Shown: positions 12,101 to 21,486, numbered from the stretch's first letter. The stretch is DNA of 64,000 nt from Hirundichthys speculiger (GCA_018398805.1 JAGFBZ010000333.1:310001-374000), one strand, 5' to 3'. The notes: a model not told the origin generated them from the sequence alone. Program-made: numbers and translations.

Positions 12101-15100
12101 TGTAACAACATCCTCAAAATACCGTATTTTCTGAACTATAAGTGTCTCTTATTTCAGTAGGTTGTCTGGTCCTGTCAGAAATATCCTCCATGTCTCCATG
12201 ACAACAACAGGACATCATCTACACTGATAACAACTGAACACTGATACTGAAAACATGACGAGAGTAAACCAGAAAGACAGAGAACACAGATATGAGACCA
12301 AGAAGAAAAATATCTCCTGCAGGATTTAAAGTGAAGATGATAAAATCAGCAGCTGAAAACAGTAACGGAGCAGCAGAAAGATGGAGGGATGAGAAACTAG
12401 TCAGAGACTGAAGAAAAGAGGAGGAACCTCTGACAGCTATGAACCAATCAGAGAAGGAGAACCACGGACTGAAAGATGGACAGAGATGGAGAAACGAGTC
12501 CACAGAGGGAGGGACGAGTCCACAGATGGAGGAACGAGTCCAGAGACGGAGGAACGAGTCCACAGACGGAGGAACGAGTCCAGAGACAGAGGAACGAGTC
12601 CAGAGACGGAGGAACGAGTCCAGAGACGGAGGAACGAGTCCAGAGACGGAGGAACGAGTCCACAGACGGAGGAACGAGTCCACAGACGGAGGAAACGAGT
12701 CCACAGATGGAGGAGGAACGGGTCCACAGATGGAGGAGGAACGGGTCCATAGATGAAGGAGGAACGAGTCCACAGCTGGAGGGACGAGTCCACAGCTGGA
12801 GGAACGAGTCCACAGACGGAGGAGGAACGAGTCCACAGCTGGACAGACGAGTCCACAGACGGAGGGACAAGTCCACAGATGAAGGAGGAACGAGTCCACA
12901 GCTGGAGGGACGAGTCCACAGATGAAGGAGGAACGAGTCCACAGCTGGAGGAACGAGTCCACAGCTGGAGGAGGAACGAGTCCACAGCTGGAGGAACGAG
13001 TCCACAGACGGAGGGACGAGTCCACAGACGGAGGGACGAGTCCACAGCTGGAGGAACGAGTCCACAGACGGAGGAGGAACGAGTCCACAGACGGAGGAGG
13101 AACGAGTCCACAGACGGAGGAGGAACGAGTCCACAGACGGAGGAGGAATGAGTCCACAGACGGAGGAACGAGTCCAGAGATGGAGGAACGAGTCCACAGA
13201 TGGAGGAGGAACGGGTCCACAGATGAAGGAGGAAACGAGTCCACAGCTGGAGGAAACGAGTCCACAGCTGGAGGGACAAGTCCACAGCTGGAGGAACGAG
13301 TCCACAGCTGGAGGAACGAGTCCACAGCTGGAGGAACGAGTCCACAGACGGAGGAGGAACGAGTCCACAGCTGGAGGAACGAGTCCACAGACGGAGGAGG
13401 ACAAGTCCACAGCTGGAGGGACGAGTCCACAGCTGGAGGAACGAGTCCACAGCTGGAGGAACGAGTCCACAGATGGAGGAGGAACGAGTCCACAGATGGA
13501 GGAGGAACGAGTCCACAGATGGAGGAGGAACGAGTCCACAGCTGGAGGGACGAGTCCGCAGACGGAGGGACGAGTCCACAGACGGAGGAGGAACGAGTCC
13601 ACAGACGGAGGAGGAACGAGTCCACAGACGGAGGAGGAACGAGTCCACAGATGGAGAGACGAGTCCACAGACGGAGGAACGAGTCCACAGCTGGAGAGAC
13701 CAGTCCACAGCTGGAGGGACAAGTCCACAGACGGAGGACCGAGTCCACAGACGGAGGAGGACCGAGTCCACAGACGGAGGAGGAACGAGTCCACAGACGG
13801 AGGAGGAACGAGTCCACAGACGGAGGAGGAACGAGTCCACAGACGGAGGAACGAGTCCACAGCTGGAGAGACCAGTCCACAGACGGAGGAACGAGTCCAC
13901 AGATGGAGGAACGAGTCCACAGATGGAGGAACGAGTCCACAGACGGAGGAACAAGTCCACAGCTGGAGAGACTAGTCCACAGATGGAGGAACGAGTCCAC
14001 AGATGGAGGAACGAGTCCACAGACGGAGGTGGAACGAGTCCACAGATGGAGGAACGAGCCCACAGGTGGGTCCTTGAACAGCTGCTGGGGCTCATCAACA
14101 GTCCAATTATCACCTGGTCTCATTAACTCATGAGACTTGGAGATATTTTTTTCCTCTTCATGACGAATTTTTTTGACAGATGTGACTAATATTCTGATGA
14201 GACTTATAGTCCAGAAAAAAAATGTAGTCATTAGAAGAGATAAAATTATACTTATAATCTATAAATCATTATTCACATTCAAAGTGCTTCTTTCACTGAT
14301 CAAATATCTTGGACCTGGCTTTTCTTTTTCTTTGATTTGGACAGTCATTTATCTGACATGATCTTTTCCCCAGAAACAGGTAAAGGTTACTTCACCTGCT
14401 CCACGTTGAAGAACCCGGCCGTCTGAAGCACCCGGGACAGAGACTCCACCAGTTTGGTTTTATCCACGGGGTCCATTCCCTTGTTGATGATTTCGAACAG
14501 GCAGTCGCAGGCCTCCTCTCTGAGCTCCTCCATCGACATCTGATTCAGCAGGAGGTTCACGAACCTGAAACACGACAGACGTGAGAATGAGCGAGTCGTT
14601 CCCGCCGGAGGACTGCGGGCTGCTCTGGAGGCGGCTGACCGGTCGTTGGCGATGAGGTTCAGGTCGATCCAGGACACGTAGGCCCCCACCACCTCCAGAC
14701 ACTGGCAGGTGAGCTCTGGGTGGGACTGCTGGTACGTCTGCAGGATCTGGAACCAGGACTCCACCAGACTGGGGATGCACTGCTCCCTCATGGTGTCCTT
14801 GATGAGAGTGTTTCTACGGGTCTCCTGAAACAGAAACCAGAAGGACAGCTCCAGAGACGACACCAACAGTTGAACGAAGATCTAAGCTGGTGCAGATTCT
14901 CAGTCATCCAGGTCCTGGTGATTCTCAAAGTCAGACACTTTTTTAAAAAAAACAACGTTTTTAATCTTCTTTTATTCAGTTAAAATCTTTGGATGTGTGT
15001 CATTTCTGTCACCTGAATGGCTCGCCATCTTACTTCAACCGTGTGCAGGATGTCTCTGTCCACCACCTCGGCGTCGATGGCCATCAGCGTCCTCAGGTAG

Positions 15101-17370
15101 ATGTCGACGCCGTGAGGGTTCAGGCCCACCAGGCCCAGGATGTCAAAGAAGAACTTGGGCCACAGGGTCAGGTACTCCATGATGAAGGTGAGGGCGAACA
15201 CCTGAGCCGCCTTGTTCCTGATGAAGGGCTTCTCGGGGTGAGCGTTCATCAGCTGCAGGCGGGACAGTTTAGGTACGAAGGTGAGGCGAAGGTGAAGACG
15301 GAGCGTCAATGTGTGAAGGATGCAACAACGCCGACGTACCTGACACTGCAGCCACTTCATCAGCGTCTCTCTGATGAGCTGCTGCTGAGCTGCACTCAGA
15401 CCGGCATGTCTGCAACAGACCAGGAGAGAGGTGAGGACGGTTCAGACCGTCCAGACAGGAAACCAGCAAAACCACGCCTCCTTTTCATCCTCACCTGAAC
15501 TTGATCTGATGTTCCAGAACTTGGAAGCAGAAGAACTTCACATGGTCGTCACTGCGACAAACAAACGAAAGCTCGTTAAATGACTGAATTACAGCGGGAT
15601 GTCTCCCACCAGAACGTGACACTCACTTGTAGATTCCTTTAGCGAGAGCCTCGGCGCACACCTCCCAGGCGTCCTGAGACTCCTTCAGCTGCTCAAAGTA
15701 AGCCATAGCCTGCAAACACGGTTCAAGACATCAGTCTGATGGACTCCAGGTTGTTCAGGGAAATCTGGAGTCTCCCTTACACACCAGGATCGCTCCAGGT
15801 GTTCCACAGGGTTCTGTTCTAGGACCCATACTTCTATCAGGTGCTGTTATAACTAGATGATACCCAGCTGCACCTGTTCATGAACCCAGTTGAGACCTGT
15901 TGGACTATAAACATGTCCGAAAAGAAGGGTTGGGCACCGAAAAATGATTCCAAGTAGGAATCGGTTCCTAAGGTCTGGTTCCGGAATCGTTTGGAAGATT
16001 TTTGAATTTTGATTCCTTCTTTCGGTTCCTAAATGTCCACGCCTTTTTTTTTTTTTTTTGATTTACTGCACTAGTTATTTGATGTTACTCCGCCCGGCGT
16101 ACTCAACTCCACGCTAGTGTCGACGTCACGTCCGTCACCGACGGGACTTCACTCGCCACAACATGGATCCCAAGACACGCCGCTCCCAAGTTTGGCTGCA
16201 TTTCAGTCCGGGAAATGATGGCTACCTGGCGCAGTGCAACACCTGCGGGAAGCGTGTTACTGCCGAAGGAGGGTGCACGACTAATATGGCAAAACACCTT
16301 CGCCTGCACGGCATCACAAAAATAAACGAGTGTAGCGTATTTAATTCACTGCGTTGCTCCCGTCGCTTCTTCGACTTCAACAGAGTCCGTCTTCATCCAG
16401 AAACTCTTGCCTTCTCATATACAGTGGTACCTCTACTTACGAACGTTTCTACATACGAAATTTTCAGGTTACGAACGCATCAACGGGAAAATATTGCCTC
16501 TAGTTATGAAAGAAATTTCAGGAAACGAAAGGCAGAAATCCAGTAGCGCTGCTACTCGCAGCTCCCAGAGTTTACTGAACGTAAACATAGCTGTCGGCTC
16601 TGTATCTCGGTTTGAAAGTGGTGCGTCCGAGCTGCTCTGCCATTGGCTATCGCTTAGCATCTTCCTGGCATCCCATTGGCTAGGAGGGCCCCTTGTCTGT
16701 ATGAGTGTAACCCAGCAACCCAGGTAAACAAACAGGTAGGTAAAAAAAACAAATTTTTATCTCCGCCAAAGAGGTTATGTTTTTGTCGGCGTTTATCTGT
16801 CTGTTTCTGAAAGAGCAGATATGATCATCCTCCTAAACAAAAACTGTTGATTTCATTTTTTGTTGGGCAAAATGTATTTTGGAGGCCAACTGTAACTTGT
16901 TTACCATTTAGGCTGTAAGTGAATTCTGTGTGTGCATATGTGCATGCAAGCATGTGTAAGAATAAAAATGGCCTGTCGCCCGTGTAAATGTGTCACAGTA
17001 TTTTTAATGAAAAAATTCTACTGTTAGATAAGTGGCGATCTGTTGACCTACACATCAAAGAATCGGAATCGAGAACCGTTTTGAACAGGAATCGAAACAG
17101 AGAATCGGAATCGTTAAAATCCAAAGGATGCCCAACCCTAATCCTGACCATCATTAACTGGCCACTGGGTGCCCTGATTTCTAAATATCACCATCAGAGT
17201 TAAAGGACGAAGTGGACATTTGGAGGACTGAATTTGTCCAGAACTACCAACTAGAAGCTACAGCTAGAACATTATCATACAACAGCAATAAAAGGAAGCA
17301 GGCGTCTCACCCTCTGCCTGTAGCGGGCGTCGGCGTTTGGGTTGAGCCCCAGCAGGGCCTGCTCGTCCAT
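13..17370 (-). CDS. xpot: Exportin-T (tRNA nuclear export receptor), 20 coding exons, 3' end outside window
   Basis: Exportin-T is an importin-beta-family HEAT-repeat karyopherin. It binds mature tRNA together with Ran-GTP and carries it from nucleus to cytoplasm. Conceptual splicing of the 20 exons listed below gives 2691 nt (897 codons) in one open frame with matching phases at every junction. The product follows vertebrate XPOT from its first residues (MDEQALLGLNPNAD) through blocks such as FIRNKAAQVFAL, DTMREQCIP, ECLEVVGAYVSWIDL-like, REEACDCLFE, HEDDDIS, VRSRVAYLFSRFVK, ERKQALMR and EEVLPF to DLSDAQTVL. The human protein has about 962 residues, so roughly 65 C-terminal residues and the last exon or exons lie left of the window. 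Introns are short at 14.4-15.7 kb and long where transposons or minisatellites have inserted. All donors are GT except one GC after the exon at 11581-11823. Family identity is very sure; splice sites are predictions from consensus plus protein alignment. Confidence 0.96.
130..455. repeat. Minisatellite in xpot intron, 18-20 bp CAGCAGAGCATCAGAGCGT-type units
   Basis: Degenerate tandem copies of agcagagcatcagagcgtc fill the intron almost up to the exon 20 acceptor. Open frames across it arise from stop-free repeats and show no protein resemblance. Confidence 0.88.
496..612 (-). CDS. xpot: xpot coding exon 19
   Basis: Encodes AENIERVLFTIIQGAVDFPD then PIAQKTCFIILSKLVELWG. Acceptor TTCCAG, donor GTGAGT. 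Confidence 0.94.
723..3013. mobile_element. hAT-like non-autonomous transposon, interrupted by a second element
   Basis: Ends are TAGGGCTGGGCAATGATTAA and its inverted counterpart TTGCCCAGCCCTA. The flanks gtttaaac (715-722) and atttaaac (3014-3021) form an 8-bp target duplication with one mismatch, typical of hAT insertion. A related uninterrupted copy lies at 9629-10682. No transposase frame remains in its own sequence. Confidence 0.8.
1145..2350. mobile_element. Nested hAT-type transposon with transposase remnant
   Basis: Terminal inverted repeats TAGGGATGTCCCGATC and GATCGGGACATCCCTA are flanked by perfect 8-bp duplications cttgtttc (1137-1144 and 2351-2358). A minus-strand frame at 1595-1879 contains KITELIAECIT and FNRLINYLEPRSR, which resemble the N-terminal part of ZBED/hAT transposases. 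The rest is deleted, so this is a non-autonomous internal-deletion derivative. Confidence 0.85.
3077..3266 (-). CDS. xpot: xpot coding exon 18
   Basis: Encodes RQVSPFLQQVFMPLVLAIFE, RPAEENDQTAALEKQMLRRS and SGMNEVMANQ. The acceptor at 3268-3267 is chosen because KFK-RQ-VSPF keeps the length of human KFK-IQ-VSPF. A second AG six bases downstream could be an alternative. Confidence 0.92.
3347..3632 (-). CDS. xpot: xpot coding exon 17
   Basis: Encodes RTSKAFSNKQTVKQCGCTEV, YRDCLQTFLPALSCPVQRG, FLHRMIICLEEEVLPFVPAA and CEAKDLQEFIPLISQITAKF, then K. Acceptor CTGCAG, donor GTACGA. Confidence 0.95.
4350..4605 (+). pseudogene. Non-LTR retrotransposon endonuclease fragment
   Basis: Plus-strand translation contains PSIILSNVCALCNKTEELQA and ACILVSETWLGERDV. 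These match the first conserved blocks of LINE apurinic-type endonucleases (asparagine of block 1, ETWL of block 2). It is a short truncated fragment inside the Tigger-like element. Confidence 0.6.
4583..4688. repeat. Two interleaved inverted repeats
   Basis: Arm pair A (4583-4597 with 4659-4673, 15 bp perfect, extended by ggaggtccg with cggacctcc) overlaps arm pair B (4628-4641 with 4675-4688, 14 bp perfect). The left arm of B lies in the loop of A. Confidence 0.85.
6256..6494 (-). CDS. xpot: xpot coding exon 16
   Basis: Encodes ENGFPALLTSDDQLFMFEAA, GVLIVNGESPVERKQALMRS, LLTPLMDAF and ERQAVLADCLSHAVGFA. Acceptor GTGCAG, donor GTGAGG. Confidence 0.95.
6532..6630. mobile_element. Short MITE-like remnant
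   Basis: Starts ctagggctgtagcgatacac and ends agctctaga, with internal cgatacgatac motifs common in fish hAT-type MITEs. No clear target duplication was seen. Confidence 0.4.
6652..6721 (-). CDS. xpot: xpot coding exon 15
   Basis: Encodes KHMTAFIEDILTRIQDLLEL then APP. Acceptor TTGGCAG, donor GTGAGT. Confidence 0.93.
6811..6905 (-). CDS. xpot: xpot coding exon 14
   Basis: Encodes MAFLDQRGLRHNSPKVRSRV then AYLFSRFVKTL. Acceptor TGTCAG, donor GTGAGT. Confidence 0.95.
7080..8480. other. xpot intron without recognisable gene
   Basis: AT-rich intronic sequence. A TTAACCCATTACC motif near 7160 recalls piggyBac-type ends, but no partner end was found. Nothing firm is called here. Confidence 0.4.
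8493..8612 (-). CDS. xpot: xpot coding exon 13
   Basis: 40 codons: LVSCGVSGYQHSSVSLEFFE then TVVRYDKFFTVEPQHIPNVL. Acceptor CCTCAG, donor GTGAGT. Confidence 0.95.
8698..8842 (-). CDS. xpot: xpot coding exon 12
   Basis: Encodes NWQTAPFMEVEVAIRLLYML, GEALPASHGAHFSGD and SALQDMMRT. Acceptor CCTCAG, donor GTGAGT. Confidence 0.94.
8860..8981. repeat. Inverted plus direct 21-bp repeats just upstream of xpot exon 12
   Basis: ggtctcatccagagctacgt occurs at 8860 and again at 8961. Its exact reverse complement lies at 8936-8956. The first pair forms a 21-bp perfect hairpin within about 20 bp of the exon 12 acceptor. Confidence 0.88.
9089..10837. mobile_element. hAT-type MITE containing a nested MITE
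   Basis: The left end tgtgtcaaacacaaggcccg, with aatgtggcccgccatg, and the right end gatgtggccctcagtgagaa followed by gagtctgacccc are the divergent inverted ends of a common fish element (CAGGGGTGTCAAACTC type). The 9629-10682 element splits it. Confidence 0.6.
9629..10682. mobile_element. hAT-like MITE, same family as 723-3013
   Basis: Ends TAGGGCTGGGCAACGATTAA and TTGCCCAGCCCTA are flanked by perfect 8-bp duplications ataataaa (9621-9628 and 10683-10690). It is an uninterrupted copy of the family. Confidence 0.87.
10897..11021 (-). CDS. xpot: xpot coding exon 11
   Basis: Encodes GEDEAMFVEYRKQLKMLLDR, LAQVSPELLLEAVGRVFTNT and M plus two bases. Donor GTAAGA. Confidence 0.93.
11095..11157 (-). 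CDS. xpot: xpot coding exon 10
   Basis: 21 codons: AVMLAVMKKLTYDDEYNFEN then E. Acceptor CTGCAG, donor GTGAGT. Confidence 0.92.
11240..11278 (-). CDS. xpot: xpot coding exon 9 (micro-exon)
   Basis: Thirteen codons, LPQLTEQQKANIE, corresponding to LTVLSDQQKANVE of human XPOT. Acceptor TTTGCAG, donor GTGAGT. Confidence 0.88.
11300..11567. repeat. 16-bp minisatellite abutting xpot exon 8
   Basis: About sixteen copies of ctaacactgttcaatg fill the intron between exons 9 and 8 and reach to within about 15 bp of the predicted GC donor. Confidence 0.9.
11581..11823 (-). CDS. xpot: xpot coding exon 8, followed by a predicted GC donor
   Basis: 81 codons from EEDVDFLAKFSRLVNGMG to YEYLHVLKQ. Relative to human there is a two-residue in-frame gain near KVPLPLLLQLL, in a CTG-rich stretch. 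The boundary that keeps both frame and length is CAG followed by GCCGGT, a GC rather than GT donor. The nearby GT sites at 11576 and at the start of the repeat are both out of phase with the next exon. Confidence 0.9.
12121..14222. mobile_element. MITE-like element with a minisatellite core, in xpot intron 7
   Basis: The left end accgtattttctgaactata and right end gacttatagtccagaaaaaa are inverted partners resembling the abundant fish ACCGTATTTTCCGGACTATAAG family. Between them lies the 20-bp minisatellite. Target duplication is unclear. Confidence 0.5.
12480..14070. repeat. Minisatellite, 20/23-bp GGAACGAGTCCACAGACGGA units, about 75 copies
   Basis: Near-continuous tandem copies carry two variable positions (gacgga, gatgga or gctgga) and an optional extra gga. 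Both strands are free of stops over 1.2-2 kb, but the products are purely repetitive. The same unit in opposite orientation forms the array at 38830-39955. Confidence 0.95.
14396..14564 (-). CDS. xpot: xpot coding exon 7
   Basis: Encodes FVNLLLNQMSMEELREEACD, CLFEIINKGMDPVDKTKLVE, then SLSRVLQTAGFFNVEQ. Acceptor TTTCAG, donor GTGAAG. The intron that follows (14395-11824) carries the 1.6-kb minisatellite. Confidence 0.95.
14640..14824 (-). CDS. xpot: xpot coding exon 6
   Basis: Encodes ETRRNTLIKDTMREQCIP, SLVESWFQILQTYQQSHPE and CQCLEVVGAYVSWIDLNLI, followed by ANDR. This is near-identical to vertebrate XPOT. Acceptor TTTCAG, donor GTCAGC. Confidence 0.95.
15034..15252 (-). CDS. xpot: xpot coding exon 5
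   Basis: 73 codons, in phase at both ends. It contains HPEKPFIRNKAAQVFAL, PKFFFDIL, NPHGVDIYLRTLMAID and VVDRDILHTVE, the Ran-binding N-terminal arch of exportin-T. Acceptor CTGCAG, donor GTAAGA. Confidence 0.95.
15340..15409 (-). CDS. xpot: xpot coding exon 4
   Basis: 70-nt exon encoding HAGLSAAQQQLIRETLMKW then LQCQ. Acceptor TTGCAG, donor GTACGT. Confidence 0.92.
15495..15551 (-). CDS. xpot: xpot coding exon 3
   Basis: 57-nt exon encoding DDHVKFFCFQVLEHQIKF, highly conserved in exportin-T. Acceptor CGCAG, donor GTGAGG. Confidence 0.93.
15627..15709 (-). CDS. xpot: xpot coding exon 2
   Basis: Begins AMAYFEQLK and ends EALAKGIY plus two bases. Acceptor TTTGCAG, donor GTGAGT. It corresponds to the RALAYFEQLK region of vertebrate XPOT. 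Confidence 0.93.
16163..16345 (+). pseudogene. BED-type zinc finger of a hAT (ZBED-like) transposase, truncated
   Basis: The frame begins MDPKTRRSQVWLHFSPGNDG, then has CNTCGKRVTAEGG and NMAKHLRLHG. The C-x2-C and H-x(4-5)-H pattern plus tryptophan are those of a BED finger. The transposase body is missing. Confidence 0.75.
16422..16740. mobile_element. Mariner-type fragment, one end only
   Basis: TA followed by CAGTGGTACCTCTACTTACG, a tip typical of fish/vertebrate Tigger-like MITEs, lies inside the hAT-like element. The opposite tip was not found, so the right boundary is a guess. Confidence 0.4.
17311..17370 (-). CDS. xpot: xpot coding exon 1 (start codon)
   Basis: Twenty codons from ATG at 17370-17368, MDEQALLGLNPNADARYRQR, matching the XPOT N-terminus. 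Donor GTGAGA follows at 17310. An AG two bases before the ATG (17374-17373) makes a likely acceptor, so the 5' leader probably begins in a separate upstream exon. Confidence 0.93.
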
Positions 17371-17906
17371 GACTGCAGCGACAGACTGGCAGGCCATTCG
17401 TGGGTTAGCTTTCCTCCAAGGCTGGCGCGCTCCTCTCTGCTGCTGGCGGGAAAATCTCTCTCATCTGCTCAGAAAGAGACGAAAGCTCACGTCAGACGCT
17501 GACGCTGTGACGGCTCCAGTCACCAACCGTCTACCGCCCTGGAGGGTCAGCACTTTCATTTAATTTAATCTCACAGACTGTCTTTAACGCTGAATAACTT
17601 CACTGTCCTTAAGGAGCATAAACAAAACTAGAATCTGATTCAGGAACACGTTCAAAGTTCTTCCAGAATGAATCTGGCATTTCCTGCTGAAATAACCACC
17701 AACTCCTCAGGAAAAGATGTTATTCTGATAAAAGCAGATGTTCAACAGCTGAGAACGATCATATAAACCTGTGAAATAGATCAAGTCTTCATCTGATGGT
17801 ACACTTTTAAAGAAACAAAACTAAAATCAGGATAGAAGTGGCTGGTGAGCTGCAGGAAGGATGCATCAGTGTTGATCTGGATCAGGGTTTCAACTGAGGT
17901 TTCAAG

Positions 17907-18521
17907 TAGTGCTGGGTGATATGACGATACATATCATGGGGACGATAGAAGAGAAATGGCACGATACACACTTTTCTATCGTTTCTAACCTACTTTTATT
18001 AATTATTACAGCAAATGTGTAATTAAATAACCTGCAATGATAAATTTGATAGAATCATATCTACTTCTACAAAGTAGCCTTTTATGTTTGCACTTTTATT
18101 CATGGTTAATGCCTTAAACAGAGTTCTCTTCAACGCTGATGTTTAATTTAGACACTTTATATTGGTTTGCAAACTTTGCACTACAAGTTTACAGATTTCA
18201 GAAAGTTGAAAAATAATTTTGTTTATTTTTTATAGCTGAACTTCAGTGCAAAAATGTATTTTTCCTCTCAGAAACTGTTGTGCACTTTAAAAAAAATGTG
18301 AAAGCTACTGTACCTCTGTACCTACCTGTTTTTGCTGCACTAAAATGTATGTTTGTGACAGTTCAGCTAAATGTCCTTTCAAAATAAAGTTGAAAAGTAA
18401 GCAATGACATTTTTGTCAAACTTTTCAGTGAATAACTGAAAACATACTTTATTATGGTATATCGTGATATAAAACAGTCCATATCGTGATATATGATTTT
18501 TTTCCATATCGCCCAGCACAA
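17907..18521. mobile_element. hAT-type MITE
   Basis: Ends TAGTGCTGGGTGATATGACG and CATATCGCCCAGCACAA are inverted partners. Perfect 8-bp duplications gtttcaag lie at 17899-17906 and 18522-18529. The interior is AT-rich and non-coding. Confidence 0.85.
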
Positions 18522-18529
18522 GTTTCAAG

Positions 18530-18990
18530 TATAATCTATAAAAGTTGGAAGAAATACTGAAACAGCCACGCTGACGTCCGTATTTAAGACCAACGGTTTA
18601 AGTGTAGCATTCAAAACGCTTCACTCAGACTTCTTGGAATCAAATTTGTGCTGTTCTGTCTGGTGTCTCCGCGATTATCGCTTCCATTTTCAGGGCTGTG
18701 ATCCAGGTAACGGACAAGGTTTATTCCAGATGCCCTGATGAGAACCGAGAGGTTTTCAGTCAGCCTCTGGTTCTGATGAACTCTGGAACCAGTTTGGTGA
18801 AAAAGGCCTCACTAATGCGCTCTGAAGATGCTTTCCACCCTGGTGGTTTCGTGCTACTGCCTCTACTCACCACACAGGAGGGCCCGGTTCAACTGCTGGT
18901 CGGGTCAGGAAGAGCATCCATGCAGGTTGTTCCACCCCGAACAGGAATCAGCCGAAAGAGACGCTTTGTAAATGTTTAAAGACCAACAGT
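18530..18990. other. No recognisable gene
   Basis: Intergenic or 5'-intronic sequence of xpot. A 93-codon open frame at 18698-18979 has no recognisable motif. Confidence 0.4.
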
Positions 18991-18991
18991 G

Positions 18992-19904
18992 TAGTTATGG
19001 GCGGTATACTGGTTCATACCGAATACCGGTGTTTATTTTTCTTATGATATGAATTTTTCGTATACCGTAGTACCGGTGAGTATGTACTGTAGCGTACACA
19101 ACGTTGGGAACGCCGCGCGGAGGAACTTAAGTGCCACAGAACATTGTTTGACAAGGGACTGTTTTGCAGTTGCACCGGAGGCGCAACACGCTACTAGTTC
19201 CTGGTTAAACGGTGATGTTTGCTAACAGAGAAAGTCCAGAAGTGGAAGCTCCAGAACGGCAACATGAGACTGATGAGGAACTTCTTCCTGAACCAGGAGC
19301 CGTGGATTTAAAAAAGACAACGTCCAACAAACTCTGCAAATAATTGCCGAGCTAAAGTTGTAGCCGCGATCAGCAATCTGCTGCTTTACATGCTGCTACA
19401 GGATAATCCTTTTTTTTTTCAAAACTTGAATATTGCAAGTTGCATACTTTGTTTACTATTTATTGGTTGAAATATCTCGAGAACGCTGTTTACATTGTGT
19501 AGTTAATGTTGATTTTTTACAAACTGTTTTTTCAAGTTGTGTGAAAAATAAAAGGGTTCTGTATTTTAACTGCAACTATCATTCATTCTGATTCCTTCAC
19601 TTAATCAGAATAACGAGTGCCACCTCTTTGTAAATAGTATCATTTTGTGAGGCCATGCAAACCTGTATTAATACTAGTGTAGATATGAATGTTTTTCTAC
19701 AATATTTACTGTCACTCCTAGTGACAGTAAAATAGTTCATTCTAAGACAATTTACTGCAGCAATTCCTCTCTAAATGATTAGAAAATGTGGTTAACACCC
19801 AGTTGTGCCTTCAAAAAAAAAGAAAATACCATGATATACCGTGAAACCGATATAATATTGAAAAATACCGTGATTTAAATTTTTGGCCATACTGCCCAGC
19901 ACTA
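18992..19904. mobile_element. hAT-like MITE (TATACCG family)
   Basis: The left end TAGTTATGGGCGGTATACTG and right end TGGCCATACTGCCCAGCACTA are inverted partners, with internal ATACCG-rich sub-ends. Flanking 8-mers do not match, so the insertion is old or the edges are altered. Confidence 0.65.
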
Positions 19905-20059
19905 GAGCCAGGTCTAAACCTCTGACAGCTGTTTCAATCATGACACTCTCATCCATCCATCCATCAGCTTCTGCTTGTTGGAGTTCAGGTTGCAGCAGCA
20001 GAGCGGCCCAGACCTCCTTCCCTCCCTCCTCCACCTCCTCCCTGTATTTCCAAGCCAAC

Positions 20060-20540
20060 TGAAATAATAATAATAATAAATTTTATTTGTATTGCACTTT
20101 ATATTTTAAATCTCTGAACATCATGGATCTCCTCTACACAACACAGTGATTCAGCACCAGTGTCTTCAGTCAGAGGATGTTCAGATCTGCTCCTGAACAC
20201 AGCTGGAACCTTCTAGAACCACTGAGGAGACTTGGATCAGGACAGTTACTGCAGCTGTTCATTCCCCTTCCTGAATTAATGAGGCATTTTAGAACTCAAC
20301 TGAAGATCTAAAGCTGAATTTAGTTGATAACTTTATAGTTGAGATAAAATAGAGACAGAATAGATTAAAATTGAACAATCAGGTGTTGCATTTAAAATGA
20401 TAATAAAATCGCGCCGTATCATCTGGAGCCCTGAACTGTATTTATATGACTATAGACACGTTATTAAAGTTGAGTGTTTATTTCTTTAAAAGCACAACTG
20501 TGACTCATCTGGAGGCCTTCAAACCAGCTGAAGAGGTAAA
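20060..20540. other. No recognisable gene; short TAA microsatellite
   Basis: An aataataataataataa run near 20063 is followed by sequence without motifs. It looks like decayed repeat. Confidence 0.4.
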
Positions 20541-20543
20541 CAA

Positions 20544-21400
20544 CTAAATAAACACAAACCCGGCGCTCGCGCTCCTGTCAGACCCGTGACTGATGGAGCG
20601 CGTGGCCGGGCGGTGGCCGCGTGCACCACCCAGGTGGGTTGACACGCGGATCAGAAACGGGACCGATCCGCCCTGACGGTGACAACCGACATGATGCAAC
20701 ACGGAGTCAACGCGACATCGGCGGGCCGCTTCAACCGGGTCACCGTCCGGGCCGCGCCGAACCGCCACCTGCTCGTTCGGGCTACGGGAGTCGGGCCCGG
20801 TCTCCCGGGAGGAGCGGGCACCAGCGAGGCTGCTCCCCGAGAAGTTACCGACGCGAAGCAAACAACTCCATCCCCGACTCATACTAGCCGACCGCGGCTA
20901 ACCGATGCTAACGTTAGCCGGCTAGCCGCTGGAGGCGGTTCCGGTGGCTGGAAAACAAAACAAAACAGCCGAAATACACAGTTAAACCCACGCATTTAAC
21001 ACGGAGGTCCCCGCGAACAGCGACCAGAACCCGCACGGTCTGCCGACGGTCCCGGTTCGTCCCGGCCCGGTGCTCCTACCTGCTCACGTCTCCGCAGATC
21101 ACAAAACCTCACGAGGACACAAACTCCGCATGCGCCAAACCGCTAACCGCCTTTTATTTGGAGACCGCGGACCCGAACCGACTCACCTTAAAGAGAACCG
21201 AACTCTGCTCACCGCGGAGCCGCTGCGTATCCTCCGGGAGTCAGCAGCATGTCGGCGGGTCCCGTGTGTTAGACGAGGCGGTGCAGCGTGTCCGCTCCGG
21301 GGTTCACATCCGGGTCAGAGGCCCACGAACCGGGAAGAGATTCAGCCGCCGCGTCGGCGAAAACAGCGGAGAGACGCGCCGTTAACCACCAGAAACTTTT
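20544..21400 (-). promoter_or_regulatory. xpot: CpG-rich region, probable xpot promoter and non-coding first exon
   Basis: This is the only extended CpG-dense block upstream of the xpot start codon, in otherwise AT-rich DNA. On the minus strand GAGCAG-GTAGGAG at 21080/21079 is a good splice donor that could join the acceptor two bases before the ATG at 17370. This would place the transcription start between about 21085 and 21390. Assignment is by position and composition only. Confidence 0.55.
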
Positions 21401-21466
21401 TTCTATGTACTACTAACCCTAACATGACAGGACATATTTTTTATCTCGTTTCTCCTGCGTCCATCC

Positions 21467-21486
21467 TTCCTTCCTTCCTTCCTTCC
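21467..21486. repeat. CCTT microsatellite
   Basis: A short ccttccttccttccttcc run. Confidence 0.85.

Larger units (their letters stand above)
15925..17140. mobile_element. hAT-like element with BED zinc-finger remnant
   Basis: Ends AGGGTTGGGCACCGAAAAAT and GGATGCCCAACCCTA are inverted partners, with aggaatcggttcc / gaatcggaatcg sub-terminal repeats. No target duplication was found. The interior encodes a truncated transposase start and a second transposon fragment. Confidence 0.72.

Noticed and set aside
12219..14231. 670-codon and other long open frames on both strands across the 12.5-14 kb array
   Set aside because: They follow a stop-free tandem repeat in several frames on both strands, have no domain, and lie in an xpot intron.
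20544..20999. Overlapping open frames in the CpG-rich block
   Set aside because: Stop-poor because of GC content; position fits promoter or 5' leader rather than coding.
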